Assembly: GCA_044426355.1 (NCBI GenBank)
Contig: JAWXUO010000020.1
Location: 1-33,525, forward strand
Length of the DNA: 33,525 bases
Source of the DNA: CAYJLC01 sp044426355
GTDB taxonomy: Bacteria; Bacillota; Clostridia; Oscillospirales; Butyricicoccaceae
Direction of reading: 5' to 3'
The notes under the pieces are model-generated. The model ran no database searches and was not told the DNA's origin. It worked only from the letters and a program-made list of their open reading frames with translations. Position numbers and translations under genes: made by a program. Every line of letters begins with the position of its first letter. Within the stretch, counting starts at the first letter, position 1. Positions 17,551-26,868 of this stretch are shown here, one piece after another.

Positions 17551-17569
17551 ATTTACACAACTAAATAAA

Positions 17570-17600
17570 AAAAGACTAATTAAACTTTAATTAGTCTTTT
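17570..17600. terminator. Bidirectional terminator between cyclase gene and mrp operon
   Basis: 13-bp perfect stem AAAAGACTAATTA (17570-17582) / TAATTAGTCTTTT (17588-17600) with a 5-nt loop. A-run before and T-run after allow it to work for both convergent transcripts. Confidence 0.9.
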
Positions 17601-17605
17601 TAATT

Positions 17606-19537
17606 TTAAAATACTATTATTAATAAGTATAAAATCGTTATCATAAAGCCTACACAAAATAGTAAAAGGCTATACGCTAATGAATACGATATATGAGCTG
17701 TTGTCTTTTCATGCTCTTTTGGCATTCTTGGTCCTTCAAAAAAAGTTCTTGGTATTTTTGCTGCTTTAAAGAATATTCTATTTAGCAAAACTATAAAAAT
17801 ATCTGTAAATACGTCAAAAATTCTAGCTATAAACGCACAGAAAAAGCTTAAAAAAGAAATAAGTGGTCTATAAACTTGACATTCTATAGTCCATGTAGGC
17901 TTAATAATATCCGAATATTCTTTATCTTTTCTTGCAATCGTTTTCTCAGCTATTACAAAGTATAAAAACAGTCCAATGACAATCGAAATTATAGAACCTT
18001 TTAGATTTGTCCAAGAAAAATACGAAACAGCGTGGTCTAGTTCATGAGCATTCATAAAATGCAACATAAAATCACCAATTCTATCAAAAGTTATATTAGG
18101 TATAAAACCTAGAATGAACAACAGCGAACAAACAACACTTAGAGATACAAGTGTTTTGCGTGTTGCATATTCCTTTATATCGTGGTGTTGTTCTTTTGGT
18201 TGTCTTACAAAAATGCAAATAAATAATTTGAGCATATACGCAAAAGTAAATCCACCAGCTATTAAAAATAACCATTCGCTAATTTGAAAAAATAGTAATC
18301 CTTCGGTATACAAATGTAAATATTCTACAACTGCTTCGTGCAAAAGCGTTTTACTTACATACCCCGAAAACAGAGGAATACCCATTATAGACATAGCCCC
18401 TACTGCAAAAATACCTTTAAGCCAATTTTTATCTCGACCAAAACCTTGCAATTTATTCAAGTCTAAGCTATGCACATTTTGATACACGATACCTGCAACA
18501 GAGAATAATACAATTTTTATCAAACTATGATTTACCATATGAAAAATTGTTCCGTTTGTCGCTATAGTATTGTGGTCTTCTAAAATTACAGACAGCCCTA
18601 TCCCCCAAAGAATAAAACCAATTTGCGAAACAGATGAAAACGCAAGCGTTCTTTTAAGGTCGTTCGAGAAAAACGCACAAATCGCTCCGTAAAGCATATT
18701 AAACAGCGATATAATAAATATAATCATCGCCCATGATTTTGAGAAAGACATTATACGAAGTGTTACTAACAAAACTCCGTATACACCAGTTTTTGTAAGC
18801 AAACCCGATAATAATCCACTCGCAGGTGCAGGAGATGCTGTATGTGCAAGTGCCAACCAATCATGAAGCAAAAACATACCTGCTTTTCCACCAAAGCCTA
18901 CAAGTATTGATATGCATGCAATATAAAAATTAGTTTGTTCTCTGTATTCAACAAAAGCTGTACTTAAATTTTCTATACTAACGTCGCCACTTAGTGAATA
19001 TAATATGAATATTCCAAACAGCATCGAAAGTCCACCGATTATTGCATATGCAAGGTAAGATTCGCTTGCATTAACTGATTTTTCGTCTTGGTTTTGGGCT
19101 ACCCAAATATAGCTTACAAAAGACATTACCTCAAAAAATACAAATAACGTGAATAAATCACTTGCATAAAAAATGCCCAAACAACCTGTAAATGTAATTA
19201 AAAGAGATGCGTAATATCTGTTTAGATTTTTAGCATGATGTGCAAAATATTCTTCTGAACAAACTGTGCTAACACACCATAAAATACTCGCTATAATTCC
19301 AAATAAAATACCAAATTCATTTAGTTTAAACGAAATTCCAAAACCACTAAACATATTTAAACCTATAGAAATATCGTGGTTTGCGTTATATGCAAATAGC
19401 AATAAAACAGTTCCTAAAAGCTCTATTACTACAGTAGAAATTGCAATTTTCCATAAAAGTTTTTCGTTTTTAACATTATAAAGATACACCCCTACCAAAA
19501 GTGGAAAAAATACTACAAAAGGTATTAAAATACTCAT
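17606..19537 (-). CDS. Mrp antiporter large subunit 4 (NuoL/HyfB-type, C-terminal extension)
   Basis: 643 residues, last gene of the operon. Proton-conducting antiporter subunit of the NuoL/M/N-MrpA/D family (PF00361). Key charged residues are in place: Glu136 in FVFFEVMSF (TM5), Lys218 in VGFGGKAGMF (TM7) and Lys249 in GLLTKTGVYG (TM8). It is about 150 residues longer than its three siblings; the extra C-terminal part (about 500-643) has two to three more membrane segments and a charged loop, as in HyfB/HycC or NuoL. It may fill the position of the MrpA N-terminal half, which is otherwise missing here (inference). Start overlaps the upstream stop by 1 nt, with GGAGGG upstream. Confidence 0.88.
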   Translation of the reverse strand: MSILIPFVVFFPLLVGVYLYNVKNEKLLWKIAISTVVIELLGTVLLLFAYNANHDISIGLNMFSGFGISFKLNEFGILFGIIASILWCVSTVCSEEYFAHHAKNLNRYYASLLITFTGCLGIFYASDLFTLFVFFEVMSFVSYIWVAQNQDEKSVNASESYLAYAIIGGLSMLFGIFILYSLSGDVSIENLSTAFVEYREQTNFYIACISILVGFGGKAGMFLLHDWLALAHTASPAPASGLLSGLLTKTGVYGVLLVTLRIMSFSKSWAMIIFIISLFNMLYGAICAFFSNDLKRTLAFSSVSQIGFILWGIGLSVILEDHNTIATNGTIFHMVNHSLIKIVLFSVAGIVYQNVHSLDLNKLQGFGRDKNWLKGIFAVGAMSIMGIPLFSGYVSKTLLHEAVVEYLHLYTEGLLFFQISEWLFLIAGGFTFAYMLKLFICIFVRQPKEQHHDIKEYATRKTLVSLSVVCSLLFILGFIPNITFDRIGDFMLHFMNAHELDHAVSYFSWTNLKGSIISIVIGLFLYFVIAEKTIARKDKEYSDIIKPTWTIECQVYRPLISFLSFFCAFIARIFDVFTDIFIVLLNRIFFKAAKIPRTFFEGPRMPKEHEKTTAHISYSLAYSLLLFCVGFMITILYLLIIVF

Positions 19538-20991
19538 TATATTATCCCTCCTATCATATTTTGAATGAAGTTATAAAGTGGCATAGAACCTAGCGATATA
19601 GCAATCATTATAGCTGTTAAAATAACTATAGAAAATACCATTTCTTTTGGTGCTTCTTCTACTTTATCAAGTTTAGAATGGTCAAAATCAACATGTGTTA
19701 CATAAGCTATCGCTATAAGCTGTAATAAATACATCGCCGTAAAAACAGCAGACATCATAAGTGCTACAACTGCAAGAAATCCAATAAAACCACCAACACC
19801 TATAGCACCCTGTGCAAGTGCAAATTTTGAGAAAAATCCTCCAAAAGGTGGTATCCCCATAAGAGATAGACTGCAAAGAGTAAAGCAAAGAAACGTTGTT
19901 TTCATTTTTTTACCAAAACCTTCAATTTCCTTGATATATTCTTTGTGTGTTGTAAAAACAACATTACCTGCAACATAAAATAGCACAATTTTTATAAATG
20001 CGTGATTTATCATATGCAAAAACGCACCTGTAAGACCAATATTAGACATACAAGCTATTCCTAGAAGTATATACGAAAGCTGACTTACTGTAGAAAAAGC
20101 CAAACGACGTTTTATATGCTTAGACTTCATCGCCATAAGCGAGCCAAAAACAATAGTTGCAATAATCATTGTCATTACAAAATATTGTGCAAAAGTGCCT
20201 CTTAAAAGCACTGGATTATACAAAGAATATGTAACACGAATAACAGCATACGAACCAGCTTTTACAACTGCAACTGCATGTAAAAGTGCTGTAACTGTCG
20301 TTGGAGCAACACCTGCTGAAATAAGCCAATCATGGCACGGAAAAATACCTGCTTTTACAGAAAATCCCATAAACATTAAAACATAAGCTAGTAAAAGTTC
20401 TGAATTAATTGTTGTCATAGTAGCTCCTGCAAAATCAAAACTACCAACATTTACAACAAAAATCATCATTCCCATAAATGAAACAGCAGCCCCACCTACA
20501 GAATATATAAGATATTTTTTACCAGAATAAATATCTCGACGTTCGTTGTTATGTATTACGAGTGGCAATGTTATAAACGTTAACGCCTCGTAAAACACAT
20601 ATAAAACAAATAGATTGTTACTAAATGCAGTTCCTAAAACAATTCCAAAAGTTAAAATATAAAATGTGAAAAATTTTACAAAACCACCATCATGAATCAT
20701 ATATTTACTTGCATAGATTGTAGCTATCGGCCACAAAACGCTAACCATACCTGCAAAAATTACAGCTATTCCATCAATGTGGAAACCTAAAGTTAATTCT
20801 TTATTAAATTCAAACAAAACAAATGTTTCACCGTAGCATAAAAACAGCACTGAAATAGCTATTATAGCGACTATAAAACTTGAAATAATAGCATATTTCG
20901 CAACTTTTTCATCGCTTTCAAATTTTATATAACTTATAGAAACACCTAAACCGATAGCTATAATTATTGGTAATATTATTAAACAACTCAT
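19537..20991 (-). CDS. Mrp antiporter large subunit 3 (MrpD/NuoM-type)
   Basis: 484 residues, about 14 membrane segments, full length for an MrpD-type ion-translocating subunit. Glu135 (YVFYEALTF), Lys213 (MGFSVKAGIFPCHDWL) and Lys244 (AVVKAGSYAV) match the conserved TM5 Glu, TM7 Lys and TM8 Lys. It has HDWLISAGVAPTTVTALLHA where the siblings have a WL-x-AH-x-APAP type loop, so it is the most diverged around the TM7-8 bend. Start overlaps the upstream gene by 4 nt (ATGA), with GGAGG 6 nt upstream. Confidence 0.88.
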   Translation of the reverse strand: MSCLIILPIIIAIGLGVSISYIKFESDEKVAKYAIISSFIVAIIAISVLFLCYGETFVLFEFNKELTLGFHIDGIAVIFAGMVSVLWPIATIYASKYMIHDGGFVKFFTFYILTFGIVLGTAFSNNLFVLYVFYEALTFITLPLVIHNNERRDIYSGKKYLIYSVGGAAVSFMGMMIFVVNVGSFDFAGATMTTINSELLLAYVLMFMGFSVKAGIFPCHDWLISAGVAPTTVTALLHAVAVVKAGSYAVIRVTYSLYNPVLLRGTFAQYFVMTMIIATIVFGSLMAMKSKHIKRRLAFSTVSQLSYILLGIACMSNIGLTGAFLHMINHAFIKIVLFYVAGNVVFTTHKEYIKEIEGFGKKMKTTFLCFTLCSLSLMGIPPFGGFFSKFALAQGAIGVGGFIGFLAVVALMMSAVFTAMYLLQLIAIAYVTHVDFDHSKLDKVEEAPKEMVFSIVILTAIMIAISLGSMPLYNFIQNMIGGII

Positions 20992-22445
20992 AAACTACCT
21001 CCAAAAACTACGTGTGCTATCATTTGTGAAATTTCTATAATCGGTTTTGGATATATACCAAAAACAATTATTAAAACTGCTAAAACCACCATAGGAAACA
21101 ACATTCCACGAGGTACATAAGTTACATCAGTTTTCATGTCATCGCTATGTGCAAAAAGAGATATTGCTGTTGTAGACAACAAATATCCAGCAGTTAAAAG
21201 TGCTGAAATCATGATAATTGCAACACCTACAATCCCTAAAGTATCCATATTAGAAGATAATGCACCTTCTGCAAGATACCATTTGCTCACAAAACCTGCT
21301 GTAAAAGGTACGCCAACAAGCGATAGACCCCCTATTGTGTATAGCATGAAAGTTTTTTTCATACTACCACCTAAACCACGAAGTTCTGAGCATTTTTCAA
21401 CATGGCCACAATGGATTATTGTACCAGCTCCTAAAAAAAGTAAATTTTTAGCTAAAGCATGGTAGACAACTTGTAATAAAGCACCGACAAAAGCTATTTT
21501 GTTAAATAAAAACAGACCAAAAATTATATATGATACTTGACTTACTGTAGAGTATGCAAGACGTTTTTTCAAAATATTTTCACGATATGCAAGCATAGAC
21601 CCCATAAAAATCGTAAGCAAAGAAAGTCCTAAAATTGCATATTGAACTACTGTACCTTGTAAAATTTCAACACCAACTGTGAAATATACAATACGAATAA
21701 TCGCAATTATACCTGCTTTTGTTATTAATCCAGATAAAACGCTAGATGCTGGTGCTGGTGCTACTGGGTGTGCTGTTGCAAGCCAACCATGTAGAGGAAA
21801 TAAACCTGCTTTACAGCCAAAACCTATAATTGAAATAAACGTAAGAGCTTGTAAAACTTCAGGATTTTCATTTATTCCAGAAATTCCACCTACTGTAAAT
21901 GTAGTGTCTACACCAAGACTACTTAGATAAAAAATGCCAATAAGTCCAAAAGATGCACCTGTAATTGAGTAATATATGTATTTTCTGCCAGCAAGTAGAC
22001 TGGTTTTTGTTCTTTCTTGAATTACAAGAACATAGCTAAGCAAGCTCATAATTTCAAAAAACATATAAAGTGTTACAATGTTTCCTGCATAGCTCACACC
22101 AACTAAGCCACCTAAAGATGATATAAAAAATGCATAAAAACGATTTTTTCTCTTAGAGTGTTTCATATATTCAAATGAATATATAGTTGCTAAAAACCAA
22201 ATTATTGCAAATATAATACTAAAAAACACTGTTATTTCATCTATTTTTAATATAAATTCAATCCCAAAAGGAAATCTTGCAAATACAACTTGCTTATTAT
22301 AAAAAAGTATGCTTGTAACAATCGTTGTAATTGACGAAATACCTGTAGCTAACATAGCATATTTAGTTAATGATTCATGGTCACGTATTTTATATTTCAA
22401 AAGAGCAAGCCCCATGAACATTGGTATTAATATTGGTAAAAACAT
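20988..22445 (-). CDS. Mrp antiporter large subunit 2 (MrpD/NuoN-type)
   Basis: 485 residues, full length. Glu131 (YMFFEIMSLLSYVL), Lys212 (IGFGCKAGLFPLHGWL) and Lys243 (GLITKAGIIA) are the conserved TM5/TM7/TM8 charges of proton-pumping antiporter-like subunits. The AHPVAPAPASSVLSGL loop is typical of MrpD and hydrogenase-4 subunits. It lies 18 nt after the preceding subunit gene, with a weaker AAAGGG site, and overlaps the following one by 4 nt. I cannot tell from sequence alone which of the four large subunits is orthologous to MrpA or MrpD. Confidence 0.88.
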   Translation of the reverse strand: MFLPILIPMFMGLALLKYKIRDHESLTKYAMLATGISSITTIVTSILFYNKQVVFARFPFGIEFILKIDEITVFFSIIFAIIWFLATIYSFEYMKHSKRKNRFYAFFISSLGGLVGVSYAGNIVTLYMFFEIMSLLSYVLVIQERTKTSLLAGRKYIYYSITGASFGLIGIFYLSSLGVDTTFTVGGISGINENPEVLQALTFISIIGFGCKAGLFPLHGWLATAHPVAPAPASSVLSGLITKAGIIAIIRIVYFTVGVEILQGTVVQYAILGLSLLTIFMGSMLAYRENILKKRLAYSTVSQVSYIIFGLFLFNKIAFVGALLQVVYHALAKNLLFLGAGTIIHCGHVEKCSELRGLGGSMKKTFMLYTIGGLSLVGVPFTAGFVSKWYLAEGALSSNMDTLGIVGVAIIMISALLTAGYLLSTTAISLFAHSDDMKTDVTYVPRGMLFPMVVLAVLIIVFGIYPKPIIEISQMIAHVVFGGSL

Positions 22446-22463
22446 TATAAACTTTGCCCTTTC

Positions 22464-23945
22464 TTATAATAATTCAAGTCCTTGCTTGATAATTTGTAAA
22501 GTTGTTGTATTAAAAAAGCCTAAAAACAGATTAATTATAATAAACATCGTCATACCTGTGAGATAAGATTTAGAATTTTTTACAACTTCATTATTTTCTT
22601 CATCTTTTGTATAAATAATAATTATTACACGAAGAAAATATATTGCGTTTAGCACTGTACTTATAGATATAGCTATTAAAACATACCACATTTGCGTTTT
22701 TGCAGTTATTCCTGCAAAAGCTAGTAGATATTTTGATGTAAACCCTGCAAGCATAGGAAACCCTATTGTAGAAAATGCACCGATTGTAAAAGCTAATCCT
22801 GCAATTTTGTTTCTTCTTGCACTACCTTTTAATTCGTTTATGTTTTTTGTGTTATTAGATACAACCATAAGTCCTTCGCATGCAGAAAACAACATTGGTT
22901 TTGCAAGGCTGTGAACCATCATAATAAAGCACGCTGCTATAAATCCATCTAAAGTTCCGATGCCTATCGCTGTAAATATATATCCAATTTGTGCTATAGA
23001 AGAATACGCAAGCATTCTTTTTATATTTTTTTCATTCAAAGCATCTATCGAACCTATAACCATCGCAAGGATACCAAAGAAAAACAATAAATTTGTAACT
23101 TGCAATTGTTTTACTATTTCTAGTCCTAAAACTCTATAAAAAAACTTAATAAGTAAAATAATATAACTTTTTAAAACCAATCCTGCCGATAAAGCGTTTG
23201 ATAAATTCATAGCTCTATTATATGCATTAGGTACCCATGAATGAAACGGAAATAATGCCGATTTTATCGCAATACCAACTGCAAGCAAAATTACAATTAC
23301 AGTTATTGGTAGCTGATAATTTTGATTTGTAACCAAAATTTCAAGACTTTCTTTTACATTTGGCATTAAAAGATGTCCTGTAAGGTCATATATTAAAATA
23401 ATTGATAACAAGAAAAGCCCTGAACCTAAAAGACTCATAATAAGATATTTTATAGTTGCAGCTATAGTTTTTCCTGTTTCTTTTGCCATTACAAAACCAC
23501 AGGCACAAAGTGTGTTTATTTCTATAAAAACATAAGCTGTAAATAAATCATTTGTATAAATAAGTGCAAAAGTACTAGAAAGCAGTAAATTCATCATTAA
23601 ATAAAACAAATGCATTTTTTCTTCTGGAACATTTTGCAAAACTCTCTCACGCTCAGAAATATTTATTATAAACATAACAAGCGATAAAACAGTTGCCATA
23701 AGTGCTTCTAAAGGACCAAAACGAATTTCATTTCCCCAAGGTGCTTCGTAGTGACCCATCATATAAGTAAAACTTTGTGGATTAATATTTAAATAAATCA
23801 AAAGCGTTACGCTAAGTAAAAAGCATGTTCCAACAACAATGACATTTAGTTTTTGTGCTATTTTAGGCTTTAAAACACTACTAACAATACCACCTACCAT
23901 TGCAATCATTATGCAAAAAAACGGAAAATTAGCAATAAATTCCAT
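22464..23945 (-). CDS. mrpD: Mrp antiporter subunit D (large subunit 1)
   Basis: 493 residues, the usual MrpD length. Directly follows mrpC with a 1-nt gap, the normal Mrp order. Glu142 (YVFIEINTL), Lys228 (VGIAIKSALFPFHSWVP) and Lys259 (GLVLKSYIILL) are the conserved TM5/TM7/TM8 residues. FPMLAGFTSKYLLAFAG near the C-terminal third supplies the TM12 Lys. It would translocate protons against Na+ as part of the membrane complex. GGAGG lies 9 nt upstream of the ATG. Confidence 0.9.
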   Translation of the reverse strand: MEFIANFPFFCIMIAMVGGIVSSVLKPKIAQKLNVIVVGTCFLLSVTLLIYLNINPQSFTYMMGHYEAPWGNEIRFGPLEALMATVLSLVMFIINISERERVLQNVPEEKMHLFYLMMNLLLSSTFALIYTNDLFTAYVFIEINTLCACGFVMAKETGKTIAATIKYLIMSLLGSGLFLLSIILIYDLTGHLLMPNVKESLEILVTNQNYQLPITVIVILLAVGIAIKSALFPFHSWVPNAYNRAMNLSNALSAGLVLKSYIILLIKFFYRVLGLEIVKQLQVTNLLFFFGILAMVIGSIDALNEKNIKRMLAYSSIAQIGYIFTAIGIGTLDGFIAACFIMMVHSLAKPMLFSACEGLMVVSNNTKNINELKGSARRNKIAGLAFTIGAFSTIGFPMLAGFTSKYLLAFAGITAKTQMWYVLIAISISTVLNAIYFLRVIIIIYTKDEENNEVVKNSKSYLTGMTMFIIINLFLGFFNTTTLQIIKQGLELL

Positions 23946-23946
23946 A

Positions 23947-24330
23947 TTACTCTTCCTCCTTACTTATACTGCAAGCTTGAAGTTGTATTTCGTCAATATC
24001 TAAAGTTCCAAACTCGTGATATAGTTTTTGTATAAGTGCAAGTAGTACAGCTGTAATTGACACAGATACTACAATTCCTGTTAAAACAAGCCCACTTGGA
24101 ACTGGATTTATATATTTTTCTACATCTGTAACTCCATCTACTATAATAGGAGCAACTCTTTCTTCGATATATCCTTTTGATGCTAAAAACAAATACACTG
24201 CACCGTCCATTATATTAAGTCCTATAACTTTTTTTATTAAATTTGGTTGTAAAAGCATGGTTGTAAAACCTATGCCAAATAAAATCATAGATGCCGTTTC
24301 ATAATAATTATTAAGTAAATTAGGACCCAT
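23947..24330 (-). CDS. mrpC: Mrp antiporter subunit C (NuoK-like)
   Basis: 127 residues from the ATG at 24328-24330. An in-frame GTG lies 12 nt upstream, but GAGGTG sits 9 nt before the ATG and overlaps that GTG, so the ATG is chosen. Three membrane segments; KKVIGLNIMDGAVYLFLASKGY and PSGLVLTGIVVSVSITAVLLAL match MrpC/NuoK (PF00420). The stop of the mrpB gene lies next to this start. In the complex MrpC packs near the Na+ path with MrpA and MrpD. Confidence 0.9.
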   Translation of the reverse strand: MGPNLLNNYYETASMILFGIGFTTMLLQPNLIKKVIGLNIMDGAVYLFLASKGYIEERVAPIIVDGVTDVEKYINPVPSGLVLTGIVVSVSITAVLLALIQKLYHEFGTLDIDEIQLQACSISKEEE

Positions 24331-24331
24331 T

Positions 24332-25237
24332 TTATATGTCACCTCTCATAAATAGTGAATAAAAACTATACATCGTGCAAGTTACAATAAGTCCTACACA
24401 AATATTTAGTGGTAAAATTAAGCCTGCTGATATTATATCCCCTGCATTTCCAAGAGGAATACCAGTTGCTACGTGGTTTGCTCCTGTAAAAAACGAATAT
24501 CCTTTTGCTATTGCATAAAAAGTTAATGCACCAAAAGTTACATTTTTTACAAGTTTTTCTGTAATAACTTTACAAACAACCTTTCTACCAAAAGCTGAAG
24601 AAAATAATATTAAACTTGCACCCATTACAGCACCACCAGAAAAACCACCACCAGGTGAAATATGTCCGTTTAAAACTAAATATATCCCAAATAAAAGTAG
24701 AAATGGTATTATGTATGTTGCAACATTTTTTACAATAATATCTCTTTCAAGCGTTGCATAATTCTTGCTTGGCAGATTTTTCTTTGCTTTTTTATCTTCT
24801 AAAAGCATCATTACACTAGCTGACGCTACAAATAATACTGCACTTTCGCCAAATGTATCAAAAGCACGATAATCTAAAATCATACCCGTAACTATATTAA
24901 CAGAGCCTGTTTCTTCTAGTCCTTTTTCAATATACCTTTGGCTAACTTCGTTGTTTACTGGGTTTGATGGGTCTCCAAAACTTGGTAAATACGATACCGT
25001 CATAATTAAAACTAAGCTTATAAAAATACTCATTATAATGCTTATTGTAACATAAACTCTTTTAAAAACATATGCACCGTTTTCTCCGTGCCAAATTTCT
25101 AAACGTTCTTTAATATTTTTTTCTCGGTGACGTGGAGTTCTTCTTGGCTCTACAGGTTTTCTTTTTGTAGTTATTGTAAATTCACCATCGACGAATTTTG
25201 TTAGTTTTTCTTTAAATTTCACCGTCTTCTTCTCCAT
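24332..25237 (-). CDS. mrpB: MbhE-MrpB fusion subunit of Mrp antiporter
   Basis: 301 residues, about twice the length of stand-alone MrpB. Residues 1-58 are a hydrophilic, Lys/Arg-rich cytoplasmic tail. Residues 59-145 resemble MbhE: a membrane helix, then DYRAFDTFGE (122-131) and a second helix. Residues 165-301 are the MrpB domain (PF04039) with GHISPGGGFSGG at 191-202 and four helices. In usual Mrp the MbhE-like part is the C-terminal end of MrpA, so this is a rearranged subunit. The ATG has a weak ribosome site; a GTG five codons later (first base 25222) is preceded by GGAG and could be the real start. Overlaps the MbhD-like gene by 26 nt. Confidence 0.85.
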   Translation of the reverse strand: MEKKTVKFKEKLTKFVDGEFTITTKRKPVEPRRTPRHREKNIKERLEIWHGENGAYVFKRVYVTISIIMSIFISLVLIMTVSYLPSFGDPSNPVNNEVSQRYIEKGLEETGSVNIVTGMILDYRAFDTFGESAVLFVASASVMMLLEDKKAKKNLPSKNYATLERDIIVKNVATYIIPFLLLFGIYLVLNGHISPGGGFSGGAVMGASLILFSSAFGRKVVCKVITEKLVKNVTFGALTFYAIAKGYSFFTGANHVATGIPLGNAGDIISAGLILPLNICVGLIVTCTMYSFYSLFMRGDI

Positions 25238-25475
25238 CTTCTTTTAATTTGCCTATGTTTTGCAAAGTTACAAAAAACAAAGTACTAGTAACCCCTGCCC
25301 CGACAGCAGCTTCAGTTATTGCAAGGTCAGGAGCTCTTAAAATAAGCCATAAAACACTTACAACCAAACCATATGACATAAAAATGATAACACTTGAAAG
25401 TAAATTTTTAGTTATCGAAACAGACAATGCACAAACTATTAGAAAAGTTAATAGAATAGTCTCAAATATTATCAT
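25212..25475 (-). CDS. MbhD-like (DUF4040) subunit of Mrp antiporter
   Basis: 87 residues, three membrane segments. LRAPDLAITEAAVGAGVTST (about 47-66) is the signature of the MbhD/DUF4040 family (PF13244). This segment is normally fused within the C-terminal part of MrpA but is a separate protein in membrane-bound hydrogenases and some Mrp operons. The Asp and Glu in this motif are membrane-embedded and probably take part in ion movement. GAGG is 9 nt before the ATG; the gene overlaps mrpG by 14 nt and mrpB by 26 nt. Confidence 0.87.
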   Translation of the reverse strand: MIIFETILLTFLIVCALSVSITKNLLSSVIIFMSYGLVVSVLWLILRAPDLAITEAAVGAGVTSTLFFVTLQNIGKLKEDGEEDGEI

Positions 25476-25785
25476 ACTCTACTACCTCACATTCGTCTAA
25501 AATATCTTTATTTACAATAATTTCTGTTTTTGCTAAAAAGTGAGATGCAACTGGATTTGCAAACCATAAAAATGCAATCACCATTATAAGTTTTACTGTT
25601 ATCCACGAAAAACCAGACAAAACGATTAAACTACCTATAACTAAAAGCGTTGCAAGAGTATCTGCTGTTGCACTAGCTTGCATTCTATTTAAGACAAAAG
25701 CAAAGCGAAAATTCCCAATTACTGCTGTTAGTAATACTTCTAGCCCTAAAACCATTAAAATTGATGCTACAATAATTCTAATCAT
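25462..25785 (-). CDS. mrpG: Mrp antiporter subunit G
   Basis: 107 residues from the ATG at 25783-25785 (MIRIIVASIL). A longer in-frame start at 25821 lacks a ribosome site and would add hydrophilic residues inside mrpF, while GGGAGG upstream supports the shorter one. Three membrane segments with NRMQASATADTLATLLVIGS match MrpG (PF03334). Overlaps mrpF by 8 nt, in the usual E-F-G order. Confidence 0.88.
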   Translation of the reverse strand: MIRIIVASILMVLGLEVLLTAVIGNFRFAFVLNRMQASATADTLATLLVIGSLIVLSGFSWITVKLIMVIAFLWFANPVASHFLAKTEIIVNKDILDECEVVEYDNI

Positions 25786-26104
25786 CTTTTTTACCTGCCT
25801 CCCTGATATTTTTAAAGTCATTTTCTCTGTTCATTTTATGACTTCTAAGGTACGCTTTACATAATATTACAACAGTTACAAAGCTTAGCATCGCATAAAT
25901 TAGTGCAACATCTACTATATAGCTTTCTTCCTGCATAACTGCAATAATGCATATCATCAAAATTATAATTGTGTTTAAGCTATTTATACCTAAAATTCTA
26001 TCAAAAAACTGTGGTCCTAGTATACTTCTTGCAAGATACATAAACGTTAAAACAGCCATAAATATAAGACTTATAGGAAAAAAATATGTATTTAGTATAT
26101 CCAT
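25778..26104 (-). CDS. mrpF: Mrp antiporter subunit F
   Basis: 108 residues with three membrane segments. RSILGPQFFDRILGINSLNT (about 26-45) followed by VDVALIYAMLSFVTVV matches MrpF (PF04066), including the membrane Asp. Start shares one base with the mrpE stop (TAATG), so translation is coupled. Confidence 0.9.
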   Translation of the reverse strand: MDILNTYFFPISLIFMAVLTFMYLARSILGPQFFDRILGINSLNTIIILMICIIAVMQEESYIVDVALIYAMLSFVTVVILCKAYLRSHKMNRENDFKNIREAGKKDD

Positions 26105-26568
26105 TAAATATTTTCCTCCATTTTTATAAGAAGTTTAATAAATTTTGATTTTTCTATATCTTTTGCAAATGTGTAATCTAATGCATGAACATAAAATTTA
26201 TTCCCCTCAACGTTTACAGTGATAGTTCCTGGTGTTAAAGTTATTGTGTTTGCTAAAAGTGCTCTTAAAAATTCGCTTTTAATTGGTACTTTAAAAACTA
26301 CTATTTGTGGTTCTATTTGAATTTCTCTTGAGTAGATAAAATTCAAAACCTTAGCACTAGATTTTATAATTTCTGCAAATAAAATTAATATATATTCTAT
26401 AATCATAAAAATGTTTCTTATGCTTTTTCTGTCAGACGACGGATTGTAGTCTAAGAACTTGCACATAAACCAGTATATAGCCGACGCAATAACAAGCCCA
26501 AACAAAACTATTTCTACAGTTATTCGAGCATTTAGAGCTATCCATACTAAAAATAATAAAATAAACAT
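26104..26568 (-). CDS. mrpE: Mrp antiporter subunit E
   Basis: 154 residues, first gene of the ten-gene operon. Two N-terminal membrane segments are followed by a cytoplasmic domain with LANTITLTPGTITV, the signature of MrpE (PF01899). MrpE is a scaffold subunit of the seven-subunit Na+/H+ antiporter. GGGG precedes the ATG by 7 nt, and the promoter at 26654-26682 gives a leader of about 80 nt. Confidence 0.9.
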   Translation of the reverse strand: MFILLFLVWIALNARITVEIVLFGLVIASAIYWFMCKFLDYNPSSDRKSIRNIFMIIEYILILFAEIIKSSAKVLNFIYSREIQIEPQIVVFKVPIKSEFLRALLANTITLTPGTITVNVEGNKFYVHALDYTFAKDIEKSKFIKLLIKMEENI

Positions 26569-26653
26569 TTACGTCCCCTTATCAAAACTTTTTTTGCAAT
26601 GTATTTTGCTAATCTATTAATTAAAAAACATCTTTTATTTCCCTAACTCTATT

Positions 26654-26682
26654 ATTCTATACCTTTTATATAATGTTGTCAA
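26654..26682 (-). promoter_or_regulatory. Promoter of the mrp operon
   Basis: TTGACA (26677-26682), 17-bp spacer, TAGAAT (26654-26659) on the minus strand. The rest of the 26569-26903 gap holds AT-rich sequence and the nhaC terminator; no gene was seen. Confidence 0.75.
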
Positions 26683-26868
26683 TTGCTCACAAATACAAAA
26701 AAAGTAATAATTTAGTGATTTTTTTGTAAACTTTTTTTGTTTTCAATTACATAAAGTTCAATTTTTAGCTTTTTAATAAAATTTTACCACTTTTAACAAA
26801 ATAAAAAGTTATTTTTTGGTTTTTTTAGTATTTTTAAACAAATTTTTGTTTTTCTATCAATTTACGTT

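Noticed and set aside
17606..26568. Membrane-bound hydrogenase or complex I operon
   Set aside because: No hydrogenase large or small subunit, NuoH-like or iron-sulfur subunit is present; E, F and G subunits mark it as Mrp type.
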